Origin: Diprion similis
Lineage: Eukaryota > Arthropoda > Insecta > Hymenoptera > Diprionidae
Length of the DNA stretch: 64,000 bases
Direction: 5' to 3'
Assembly (NCBI RefSeq): GCF_021155765.1
Contig: NC_060116.1
Span: forward strand, 14,136,001 to 14,200,000
Position 1 is the first letter of the stretch, and each line of letters opens with the position of its first letter. The notes beneath the pieces were generated by a model. The model did not search any database. It was given only the letters and a program-made list of their open reading frames with translations, and was not told the DNA's origin. The translations under genes were made by a program, and so were the position numbers. Positions 1 to 11,252 of the stretch are shown piece after piece.

Positions 1-942
1 TTAAATTTTTTACATCGATCTTGTTCAGAATTACAGAGTCTTCGAAGGCTGGGTCGATCATACTTTCTGTACCTGTTCGTCTACAGTGGGCTGGAATTTA
101 CGTTAACATTTTTAACACATCATTTACTTGGATTCACTAGCATGCAGCAAGGTTGGATGTTCCTAGGGATTGGTTTGACTATGGCGATTTTACAAGGGGG
201 TTGGGTGCGCAGAATCCCTGCTCACAAAACGAAATCCATCGCTGAATTAGTGCGTAGAATCTTATCATCTATTCTTCCTAATTATTAGATGCTTGATGTG
301 TCGTATAATAATAGAATGTGCATGAAGGGGGCAAAATAGGTTTTTTATGCTGAACATAAGTTTGTAATATAAAAGTCACATTTTTGTTCTAGGGCTTATG
401 GTTGGTTATCCCATCCTTTGTTTGCATTGGCATAGCTAGAGGCACTGCAATGCTGTACTTTGGAGTATTCTTATTCGCAGTTTGTAAGTTTTAATGAACA
501 CAAATGCATGATTGTTCACCACAAAGTATATTTTCCTTCAGTTATAAGCCAATTAATATTCGTATACCTGAAAACTATAAAGAGAAGTTGATGATTTCAT
601 CCGTAATATTCTAGCAACAGCCATGGTGGTAACCTGCATGATGACTCTGGTGACAAGACTGGGACCAGATAGTCAAAAGGGTTCGATAACTGGCATATTC
701 CGTTCACTAGGAGCACTTGCCCGAGCCTGTGGTCCCATAGTGACTTCTATCGGTAACTGATAGAAAATTTATCATTAAATTCATATATTAAGGTATACAA
801 GATACATCATGACTATGTGAAATACACTGACATCTAAATCGTTTCAGCATTCTGGAGCATTGGTAGTACCACCACATATCTAACCGGCGCACTGGCTCTG
901 GTCGTTCCACCACTTATACTTCGGTACACTGAAACGTCCTAA
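1..942 (+). CDS. MFSD10: MFSD10-like major facilitator transporter, 3' part (partial)
   Basis: C-terminal part of a major facilitator superfamily protein resembling MFSD10 (TETRAN), a multipass membrane transporter. The 5' end lies outside the window. Proposed exons are 1-249, 393-483, 615-752 and 848-942, all with GT-AG junctions that keep frame; the stop codon is 940-942. Translation of the first exon begins in frame at base 4 and reads through YLFVYSGLEFTLTFLTH and QQGWMFLGIGLTMAILQGG, which I recognise as the MFSD10 helix 7-8 region. The next exons give LWLVIPSFVCIGIARGTAM, then a stretch with ITGIFRSLGALARACGPI, and end in hydrophobic segments closing with RYTETS. The SLGALARA..GP stretch is typical of the last helices in this group. 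The substrate cannot be read from sequence; human TETRAN has been linked to organic anion efflux. Assignment to MFSD10 rather than a sister MFS family is fairly confident. Confidence 0.8.
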
Positions 943-2111
943 ACTAATTTCTTCTTATAGAGAGATCTATGGTACTTTTTGCCATCTATGTATATATTCA
1001 TATACCTATATTTATTTACAACTTATTGTTAGGAAGTATCGTTAAGTTTTTCTACATCATATTTTATCAACTTATATCTACATTATATTTATACAAAAAC
1101 AAGCATATGGAGCATTCCATGCTAGATCAATCTGCTGCTTTCCCATAGCTATGTTCAATATTTTCTCTTATTTTTTTTCAATTGATGTGCAACTTATCAC
1201 ATGTTGAATCCAGACTTTTAGTTTGTAAGTAAATGCATAACTCACACAGACTAATCGGAGAAAAAATTGCGAGTGGTAAGGATCAGCAGCAGGTCGATTT
1301 GGCGTGGCATATTTTTACATACTATATTATTAAGTAAACTATTTTTATACCAAGGTATAAATTTAGCCTGATGTATGTTTGTACGTTTTAAAATATAACG
1401 TTATTTTAACCAATGCGAAATCGTCAGACTTCTCGCGCTAAGCGATGGACTAAACCTAAATTCACATCTTATTGAAATTTTTTTCATTAGTCTTTGTCGT
1501 TACATTTTCATTCAATTCTACAGATTTATCATTATCGCACGTAAATTATATTTGTTAAATTTTATCCTAACATTTGCATGTAAACCTTATAACCGTCATA
1601 GAGTAATTTAATTTTTTTTCAACTGATTCAAACAAATTTAACCTATTCTCATAGATGTGGTTGAATTTTATTCATATAATTGGATAAAGTTATTTGGCAA
1701 GTCGAAAAGAAACAATTGAGAAAAACCAGAAGTGATGAATCCGTAAAATTAGTCATACTGCAACGAAAAATCCTGTCCGGCACCACTTCTGCACATGTAG
1801 AATTTCAGCACCTATATAGCAATTGGCCTCATTATAATTTCTTGATAAGAAGAAAAAATACGTTAACGTGATAACTAGAATATTATGCTTATTTTCAAAT
1901 AATAAGCTACCCATTCTACTCCCCGAATGCGAATTGTCGGGTTTTACTAGAATAGAAAAAGTCGAAGTTATCATTCTCAATATGAATGAATCTTATTAGA
2001 TTGTTTATACGTTATTGGTTGACGGACTATAGAGCGAAGAATACAAAAAATATTTTATAAATATTCTTCAACCGGAATTGGTGCAATGCTGTAAGAATGC
2101 AGATGAATGGT

Positions 2112-2382
2112 AAAACAGGCGCAGTCTATCGCGCTTACAAGGAACACGTCTCAATGTGCCAATGGAGATTTTGATCATGTATTTTTTTTTTGGGTAGTCG
2201 GAGGTCCCAATAAGAAAACCATTAGAACGTTTGCTTGCAAATTCAGATTTTCAAGAAATATGAATTTGCAGGCAAACGGTCTTAGGGTTTTCGTATTAAT
2301 AAATAAAAATATATGATCAAAACCCCACGCTGGCACATTGAAATGTGTTCCTTGTTAGTCGGAATGATTTTCCAGCCTGTTT
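2112..2382. repeat. Foldback / MITE-like inverted repeat
   Basis: The two ends are inverted copies: aaacaggc at 2113-2120 pairs with gcctgttt at 2375-2382, and aaggaacac with tcaatgtgcc on the left pairs with ggcacattgaaatgtgttcctt on the right, split here by small differences. The inner part folds too: gtttgcttgcaaattca pairs with tgaatttgcaggcaaac. Nearly the whole 270 bp can form one hairpin. There is no transposase, so it would be non-autonomous. The word tcttcaaccg occurs at about 2066 and again at 2382, outside both ends, and may be chance. Confidence 0.7.
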
Positions 2383-2593
2383 CTTCAACCGAAAATAATG
2401 CACATATCTCAATTTCCTGCATGAAATATCGATGTTCGTCACACAATATTGCAAACTGTTGAAAATTTTGACAGCCTTAGTGCTAGCAATCATACATTCG
2501 TAGTAATATGTGGATAACGACTGTGATGCATGGAAAGTAGAGCAAAAAAATAAATATATGCGTACTTTATATCTTTCACTGCATCAACACCCG

Positions 2594-2830
2594 GTAGATT
2601 TACGCGTAGATTTATTCGACGAATAGGTATTCATCCGCCATAAGGAAAAAAGATCAAATTAATTATTTGCATTCAGTTCAGGTACATATACATATATGTA
2701 TATAGATTCATGTATATTATATGTAGATTTACGCTTGGATTTATCCAACGCAAAGGTATTCATCAGACGTATGAGGAACTGATTGAAATTAATTTTCCTC
2801 GTTCAGTTCAGGCGGAAGTACACAGGTATG
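2594..2830. repeat. Diverged tandem duplication, about 128-bp period
   Basis: Two adjacent related blocks. The first begins gtagatttacgcgtagattt at about 2594, the second gtagatttacgcttggattt at about 2722. Both continue through ggtattcatc, aaattaatt and gttcagttcagg, then into a cata/tatg-rich tail. They differ by substitutions and small indels, so the duplication is not recent. Confidence 0.6.
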
Positions 2831-4837
2831 CACACATATAAATATGTGAATATAACTTCTTACTAGGGAAGGATCGGGCAGATGAATTGAGTTACGGTTA
2901 GACACTCGAATCCGCGTGATTTCAGTCAAGGCAGGTAGTAATAAGGTCCCGTTAAGCTCGGGTGCCAAAACGTTCAGACTTCCGCGAAATCGAATGGTTA
3001 GAAATTGACTAAAATCAGTAACAGACACTGCTGCTGAGAAACAACTGATTGAGTTGCCAAGTGGTCAGCGCTCGGGATTCTCATCTCGGTGCCTCATATT
3101 TCAAAATCGTACAGCTTTTCTTTTCACTTTTCCATTTTCGATTATAATCGAACAGGCGACCGACAATTGTATCGTTGATGTTACTTTTCCTTTGAATGAA
3201 GAACGGTGTAGGAAGTTTTTTTTTTTTTAAACCAAGATAAAGTGCCAGGGGGTATAGAAAGTAAATCGAATAATCGGCTTTATTAAATTGAAAAATTGGA
3301 TACTTGACAAACATTTCACGTGAGTAGTGATAAGGGTAAATTTCATATTTATTTTTCATGGCAGTTTCTCGGCGGGAGGGTTACAATTCTATGCCTGTCG
3401 ATCCAATGGGACACTGATTTGCCAAAATTCGTAAACGACGATTGTTTAATATGCATAGGATGCACGAAATGGTGCAATGAAAAAAAAAGTTTGGATGCAA
3501 TCTTTTTTATTCTTAAGATCTACAGTACTTTGTACAAGAACGGGTTTATTTTTTTGAAACACTCAGAGACTCAGAATTTCAGTCTTATTTTTGAAATTCC
3601 CTGACTTTTTCCTGTTGTAAGAAATTTCAAGAGTTCTCCTGTTTTCCCTAGCCTTTATTGAAAAATGGCGGAAATAAGGTTTCTATGGTGTGAAGTTGTG
3701 TGTGTAGCTAAAGAATATGCGTTGCGCATGCTCGGGTCACGTGATCTACCGCGGAGCCGCGTTTACGGTATAAGATTCTTGGAAATTTGTCCCGCTACAC
3801 GTTATCTGAACCTGAAGTAGCTCTGTGACGCTGTCGTGTGCTCATGCTCCACGATGAGGCGACGTAAAGCTTGAAACAGCCACAACCTCACGGCGCTAAT
3901 ATGCAGTATAGCTTGGTATAGCTGATCACTGAAATATAATCATACATATAATACTGGAGCGAACACTTGTACGGATAGGTATACGGTTGGTTTTCCAGAG
4001 AGAGAGATAGCTCCGAGGTGAAGTGCTGTGTCTCTTGCACCGGTACAGTCTTTCAAAGAGCTTGTACATCGGACCCCAGTGCCCCTTTTGCACGCGTTTT
4101 CTCTGGTGATTCAGTCACATTACATTTTTGCTTAGACTTTCCCACGCATGCGCAGTAGCTAATGAGAAGAGACAGTACTTCCTTTCATGCTGTCCCTCTT
4201 CCCGGAACCCCCACTGCTGGCAATGGTCATTTCAGTGTGGCTGACACGTACGCTGCCTCACCTGCTTGGCTCTGCTACACGCGGTACTGTGCGCATTAGC
4301 TCACTTGGTGGGGGTGGGGATTTGCTCACTTGGTGGGGGTGTGCATGTGCTGTATGGTGTATCTGTATGTAACACTACGCAGTAGCGAGCTCAGTCACAG
4401 ACATATTCAGCTCCACGCAGTGGTGTGTTCGTCGTGAAGGAAACGGCAACGGCTCCAAGTTCGATAGCGCCGGCGTAATCTGAAGAAAGCCGATGGATGA
4501 GCTTGTGTCCGTAGTTAGTGGTAGAAATAGTGCTGTAGTTTCCACGTTAGTTTTCGCTCATCTGTTACACTAGTTCCATACCCGGGGTAAAGTTTTGTAA
4601 GACCCCTGTCAACAGACGAGGCAAGTGTCAAGGTCTTCCATCTCCATTATTTATGCATTAAAGTCAGAGTCTTGATATCGTTTTCCATGACTATTTCTCG
4701 TAATTGCTAAACCACGCCTACCTTTGCACCGCACTGACGATAAGTAAACCAATCGTACCAACTGTTGCCCAACTAACCTATTTTGTCAAGACAATCAGTA
4801 CGCCGATTGGCACCAATTTTATTTATATAGTGAAGTA

Positions 4838-4955
4838 CAGTGAGCGCTTTCCTTTTACGTCAATTTCCTGACACTGCACGACACTAAATGACCAATGAAA
4901 TTACCAATGCGTCGATTTGTGCGAGAAAATTGATTTAAAAGGAAAGCGCCCAATG
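4838..4955. mobile_element. Short TA-flanked MITE, mariner-like ends
   Basis: Terminal inverted repeats of about 30 bp: the left end reads cagtgagcgctttcctttta, and the right end read on the reverse strand gives cattgggcgctttcctttta. Similarity continues into tcaattt. Both ends abut a TA dinucleotide (4836-4837 and 4956-4957), the usual target of Tc1/mariner-type elements. The 118-bp element has no coding capacity. Confidence 0.7.
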
Positions 4956-5767
4956 TAACGCCAGACGCCATTGTGATTGATGGCTGCCATTGTTGACAAT
5001 TATTGTTTACATTTCTTTTGTTTCTCACCATGAATTTCCACTAGAAATAGTGTAAATATTATTTAATTGAGCTTTTAAAAAATATATGCGAGTGAATCCC
5101 ATTCGGTCTTACATTCTATTCACGATAAGGTTTCTATCTCCAAAATATTTATACTACCCGCCTTCTGGCGTATTTTGACAATTTGTAGACTTTGTATGCA
5201 CATTTATGGCATGTGATAGTGAGAAACTTTCTTAAAGACAGACGCTGTATTTGCGATGATCATTTATACTCCCACCACGCCCCTGCTTCAACCCCTCCTC
5301 ACGTCCAAAGCTCACAGCTTGTCTCACCAAGAAAATCCGTCGTTTATAATAAGATTTTGATTCTACGAATATAGTATACCTGTTGAATGTACAATAACCC
5401 TAACCCAACTTTTCTAGACACCATCTGTCGCATTACATAATTAGTTTTCACTACTCTGTGCGTGTACTGCGTGTACCATATGCTATATTTAACCTGAAAA
5501 TAATTTGTAATTTTTTGCATTCACAATATATATAATATATTTTCTGCAACTTTGAAATTTATTCAATTCTTGTTATATAATAATTTTTATCTTATCCCCT
5601 TACGTTGACCAGTTAACTCCATATCGCTTCAGTTTTAATTCGCACCCGTTGAACTTTGATAAAATTCTTCTCGTGGTGTGGCTTTTTGACCCGATAAATC
5701 TAATATTTGATATTTCTCTTTGTTTTTATCTACAACAGGGCTGAGGAGGCAAGTTCAGGTTTAAAAA

Positions 5768-8700
5768 ATGTCGCTGTGGGCTAAAGCACAACAGCTACCG
5801 CCAGAAGCATTGCAGCAGGTCCGTTCTGTTTATGGCGAGCACTTCCCAATCGAAGTGCGGCACTTTCTATCATCATGGATCGAAGAAAAAATGTGGTTTG
5901 TTTCAAAGACATCATAACTTAATTACCCTGCATCAGATAATATCTAAAATCTCATGTAGTGAACATTGACAATTCGCATACTTTGCTGATATTTTGTGTT
6001 GAAAATTTAGTTCTTATTAATTACATCTGTATAACTTAATAACTGGTTTTTCCCAGGGCTGATATCGAGCCGGATAATCCACAACACGAACAATACATAA
6101 CTAGCCTTGTCGGACTATTGGTACAAGAATTAGAAGCCAAAGCAGCATCGTTTACCACTGAAGATATGTTTCTAACAAAATTGAAACTGATGGAAGCAGC
6201 AAAGATGTTCAGAGTAAGTATACTGCTAGAAATCAGCACAGTTGATTTTTGCTTTGTGAATCTGAAGGGGTATTAGTTTTTTTCAGTATTCTTAGAAAAA
6301 TGAAACCACTTCCTTCAATAATTATCCTGCATGTGTCATGGACTATATTCAAATTTTTTCTGGAAAATTTATATTTGAATTGTACATTAATTCTGCACAA
6401 AACTTAGCATGTACTCAGCACCTATGATTCTGTTGTGCTATTATTAGTAGCAAATAATCATATCACAGCTGTTCGTATAAATCATTATTGTGAAACATGT
6501 GCTACAGTGATTTTTGCAGTTCAATATTTTTACAATATTTCAAGCAATTATCTGAATAATTAAGTTTCCTGAGTAAATATACTTAGAAAAGCCACGTGAC
6601 ATTTGAATATTTTCATGAAAACTTACAGCAACGATACAGTCAGAACCCTACCGCCTTGTTCAAAATAATAACGCATTGCCTGGGAACAGAAACGAAATTA
6701 GTTGCACAGGTTGAAAATGTTGGGGGTGCATTGATGAACATGGCTGGCGGACGGGGGTTGATGGTAGGGATGGATGTGATTGCAGAAATTGCACAACAAG
6801 TAGATGCGTTACGGCGTAGAACACAAGAAACTGGGGAAGATTTGCGTAGAATGGAACAAGAACAAGAAGCTTTTGCTATCAGCTATCATGATTGCACTAA
6901 ACTAAGCACACACTTGCAACATCTTTCTACACAACCCCAAAACCAGCAGAGTCTTGAACTCGAAAAAAAGTTGCGAAGGTATTTCATAAGAATATGTGTA
7001 ACATCTGCAGGTCTTGCAATACGCCTAAATATTTTTTCTATATTTTTTTTAAGATAATTCTTAGCATATGTAATATCATGTAGAACGTGAAAAATTTATA
7101 AAAATCATATAAACAAACAACTGACGTGTATTTATAGACAGAAGGACCAACAGGAACTACTGTTGAACCATAAGGTAACTGGCCTTTTGCAGCTCCGAAT
7201 GACATTAGCTGACAAATTGAAAGATACTATTGCCAGGCTCAACAACCTTCAATCCAGAGTTCTCGATGATGAACTCATTAGGTAAAACATTAGGATAAAG
7301 CTCATTGCAGTTGAAAATAGCTTGACATATATATCATCTGTAAACTTTTAAAACAAATATACGTTTTCGTAATTTCTCAGGTGGAAACGAGATCAGCAGT
7401 TAGCAGGAAATGGAGCTACTTTCAATAGCAATTTAGACTCTATTCAAGAATGGTGCGAAAGTCTTGCTGAACTAATATGGCACAATAGGCAACAAATCAA
7501 AGAGGCAGAACGTCTCAAACAAAAACTTGCCTTGGATCATCCTGGGGTGCAGGATATTCTTCCCACTTTAAATTCGCAAATTACCCAGCTTCTGAGTTCT
7601 CTTGTTACAAGTACCTTCATTATTGAAAAACAACCACCACAGGTAAATCTCAGAGATGAAAATATGACATCATCTTGAGTTTTATGTTAGTGAATTACGC
7701 CAGTGAAGTGACGTTACAATCAATTTTAGGTGATGAAGACAAACACACGATTCACAAGTACAGTACGTCTTTTGGTTGGTGGTAAATTAAACGTTCATAT
7801 GACACCTCCACAAGTAAAGGTCAGCATAATTAGTGAAGCACAGGCGAATGCCCTCCTAAAGAGTGATAAGATGGCCAAAAGTGGCGAGGCCAGTGGAGAA
7901 ATTCTGAATAATACTGGCACGATGGAATATCATCAGGTATTGACTCCGTAAATACTCCAAATTGTCACAAATATTAATATTAGATATGGAAATATGTGTC
8001 AAAGATGAATACTTCAACGTTACTGTTTTCTTTCCTTAACTAGGCAACTCGGCAACTTTCGGTGAGCTTCCGAAACATGCAGTTGAAGAAAATAAAGCGT
8101 GCAGAGAAGAAAGGAACGGAGTCTGTAATGGACGAAAAGTTTTCCCTTCTATTTCAATCACAATTTAGTGTTGGTGGCGGGGAATTAGTCTTTCAAGTAT
8201 GGACGCTCAGTCTTCCTGTTGTGGTAATTGTGCATGGGAATCAAGAACCACATGCTTGGGCAACAGTTACCTGGGACAACGCCTTTGCTGAACCAGGAAG
8301 AGTACCATTTGCGGTCCCTGACAAAGTGCCATGGGGACAAGTTGCCGAGGCATTAAACGTCAAATTTCGTTCAGCTACCGGACGTCCCTTGACAGAGGAC
8401 AACCTGCGGTTTTTAGGCGAAAAAGCTTTTAGAGGTGGCAATTCAGGAAATCAAGATTATTCGGGGCTGCTCCTTACTTGGGGACAGTTTTGCAAGGAGC
8501 CACTGCCTGAGAGGAACTTCACGTTCTGGGAATGGTTCTACGCAGTCATGAAATTGACAAGAGAGCATTTACGTGGCCCTTGGATAGATGGCTACATCCT
8601 TGGTTTTGTACGAAAGAAGCAAACCGAGGAAATGTTGGCCACTTGTGCTTCCGGGACTTTCCTTATGCGGTTCTCAGATTCGGAACTCGGAGGTGTCACT

Positions 8701-11252
8701 ATTGCTTGGGTTGGCGGTAAATTGGCTTCTTTTGTTTATTACTCCATCAATTTTTACTGGACGTTTGTATCACTGTCTCTGAAACTTAACGAATATTCCT
8801 AATTACAGATCAAAGAGAAGTGTTTATGTTGCAACCATTTACCAGCAAGGACTTTGCTATTCGGTGTCTGGCTGACCGTGTCTCTGACTTACAACATCTC
8901 TTGTACTTATATCCAGATCTGTCTAAAGATCATGCCTTTTCTAAATACTATACGCCATTCAATGGTTAGTAACGATTTGAAAAATACAGAGGACTTTTTT
9001 GAGCACTTGGGCTTGGAGCTAATCGCAATATTTTATTCTTTGCAGACAGTCAGCCAACGTCAAATAATGGCTATGTTAAGCCACTATTAGTAACACATGT
9101 TCCTGGTTGGGGGGGCCCTGGAGGTGGTGGTCAGACACCTTCGCATTCATCCGTTATTGGAATTGGAGGAAGTCACGGTGGTCAAGGTGGTAGCTATCCT
9201 GCAACACCCATGTTCCAGGCATCCAGCCCTGATCCCTCTGTTTCCAGAGACACTCCATCTGTTGCATCAAGGTCAGTCCCAAATTGGATATAACGAATTG
9301 CACAAGTTCCGTATTATACTCGTCTCCAATTTACAAACCAATTATCATTACACAGAGATAGCATATTTACACAGGTATGCAAATTTCTAAAGTTACATGG
9401 GAAATTGGATATGTCATTGTCGTGTACTATGTATTTCTCCATTAACGTTAAGTGAATTTATCGTAGTGTAGGCTCTATTTTATTATCGTAAAATTCTATT
9501 TGATGTGTTTTGATTATTTTTAAACGTCCTCTTTCAAATTTAATCGTAAATATAATGGTATGTGTAATATATACATCCACACATATTGTGAAAGATGTCA
9601 TTTGAATGGAAGAATACATGTTAAATATCGTGGACCATTTTATTCGTGACTTCAAAGTAGACATGATAGGTGTTATGGAATTGATGTGATGTACGAATGT
9701 TTCTCATTTCTTTGTAGTAAGATCTTTGCATACCTATGTAGTGAGGTATTCTGTGTTACTACTGTATCAGTATTCTCAGTTCTCTTTGTACTTTAAATTA
9801 AGGTATTTCATATTAATACTGCCCAAAGATATTTTTGGGACTGTAAATTTTGATATGCTTTTTTACAACGACTACTTGAAGTTTTCTAATCCAATGTCAG
9901 ACATTATCATTAGGTTCTTTTTTTACTTAATTTACACAATTAGTTTAGAGCAAATGTTTGCATAGATTACAATAAAAAGTACTGGATATCGACAAAAGAG
10001 TAAAAATGTTCTATTGAATCGATGAGAATGGTTGTTTTCATAAGATCTCCGTATTTTAATTAATCTTTACAATTATCTCTGAGTCGTTGAAAAATTCATT
10101 GCTCACTGTTTAAAGAAGGCTGATTGTAGCAATTTGTGATATTTATAACAAGGTATTTTGATAGAATATGAGTATGACAAAAATTCTCTAGTACTCTATC
10201 CACTGGTATCCAGCACTTTATTTGCACATTCTTCATTTTGAATGGCTATAAATCGTATAGACTTTCAGTTTACTCTTTCAAAGGGCAAATGCGTGATAAT
10301 AACATTATTTAGAAACCATGATGATATTCCACAAAAATTAGACTGGGCACTTTCATCTATAAATATTTATCAAACTTCCAATTTAATTTCATTTCATATA
10401 TAGAAATATGTGATTAGGAATTCAAACATGTTAGAAAAAATTAGGTTCTGGGAGTCTTACAAACTATTGACCGAAGTCAGATATGGTTGAGACGAAAACG
10501 AGACAATAGAAGTCCGAAGGCTCGGAGCTAGCCGGTACAACCACAAGAATCAACCGCATAGTTACATGGTATTATTAAACCCAACTCCAATCGCTACTCA
10601 TTGAAGAGAGTCACTGGCAACCGAATGGAGAGTGTAGAACACAAAGAGTATATTGGACAAATTATAGTACTGGACTGCAAAGAAAACGTTTAGTGAAATG
10701 TTATGAACTTTGTGTCGATAACTTCAAAATGAAGATTCCAAAGTCAAGTTTGAATATTCCAGAAGAACGCAAGTATGTTAAGAAAATTTGTAAGATGCTT
10801 ACGCTACAGAATCTTGCACTGATATATCAAAATTTTCGGAAAATACATTTCTATGTACTGCAACAGTCCGACGAAAGTTGTACATATACTCTTTGACAAT
10901 AAGTGACCGATGGTAGTTTGGTCGGCTGGTTTGGTGGTTGCCTATGTATTGCCGAGTTGTACCGGCTATCCGGCTAATCGGTCACATAACTTTTAATCTA
11001 AATCTATAAAATGATAAAGCCGAATGACTTTTTTTTTTTTAAACTTAAATGAAGAATTGCAAACATTGAATATTGGCTATGGAATGCCAGTGATTGGGGT
11101 TGTGTTTGATATGTACTAGCTATGCTCCGGGCCTTGGCCAGTCGGGGGTGGGAAGGTTCAACACGGATACGGAGTATGGAGATATTTTGAACCAGCCTGA
11201 TTTGAACTTGGACCCGCTCAACGCCTTGACCTTCCCTGAATTCATGCAATAG
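5768..11252 (+). CDS. Stat92E: STAT transcription factor (STAT92E / STAT5-like)
   Basis: Signal transducer and activator of transcription, the nuclear effector of JAK-STAT signalling. Proposed coding exons: 5768-5895, 6057-6213, 6587-6978, 7138-7281, 7381-7642, 7730-7936, 8044-8716, 8809-8964, 9046-9271, 11120-11252. They total 2478 nt, giving 825 residues in frame. The N-terminal interaction domain starts [18 protein letters not shown] and fills about residues 1-125. A long charged coiled coil follows (about 140-315), then the DNA-binding and linker regions (the linker includes [19 protein letters not shown]). The SH2 domain carries the phosphotyrosine-binding arginine in [10 protein letters not shown] (about R639). 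The activation tyrosine is in NNGYVKPLL (about Y716), the same GYVKP context as STAT5 and fly STAT92E. A Gly-rich stretch and an acidic tail ending [10 protein letters not shown] act as the likely transactivation region. The first coding exon has an acceptor at 5738, so a 5' UTR exon lies upstream. A polyadenylation-type aataaa occurs at 12111. Identification is secure; exon edges are hand-called. Confidence 0.95.

Larger units (their letters stand above)
943..5738. other. MFSD10-STAT spacer including the probable STAT promoter
   Basis: AT-rich intergenic DNA with no convincing coding exon. It holds a foldback element at 2112-2382, a diverged tandem duplication at 2594-2830, a possible decayed tRNA-like stretch near 3054-3115 and a short MITE at 4838-4955. 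The part from about 3660 to 4640 is visibly less AT-rich than its surroundings and is the best candidate for the STAT promoter and a non-coding first exon, because the first coding STAT exon has a good splice acceptor at 5738 just upstream of its ATG. An 18-bp motif (gctcacttggtgggggtg) occurs twice at about 4298-4341. Confidence 0.5.

Noticed and set aside
10430..10990. Possible inverted-repeat element in the last STAT intron
   Set aside because: agccggtacaac (about 10530) and gttgtaccggct (about 10957) match, but the surrounding pairing is patchy and no ends or target duplication could be defined.
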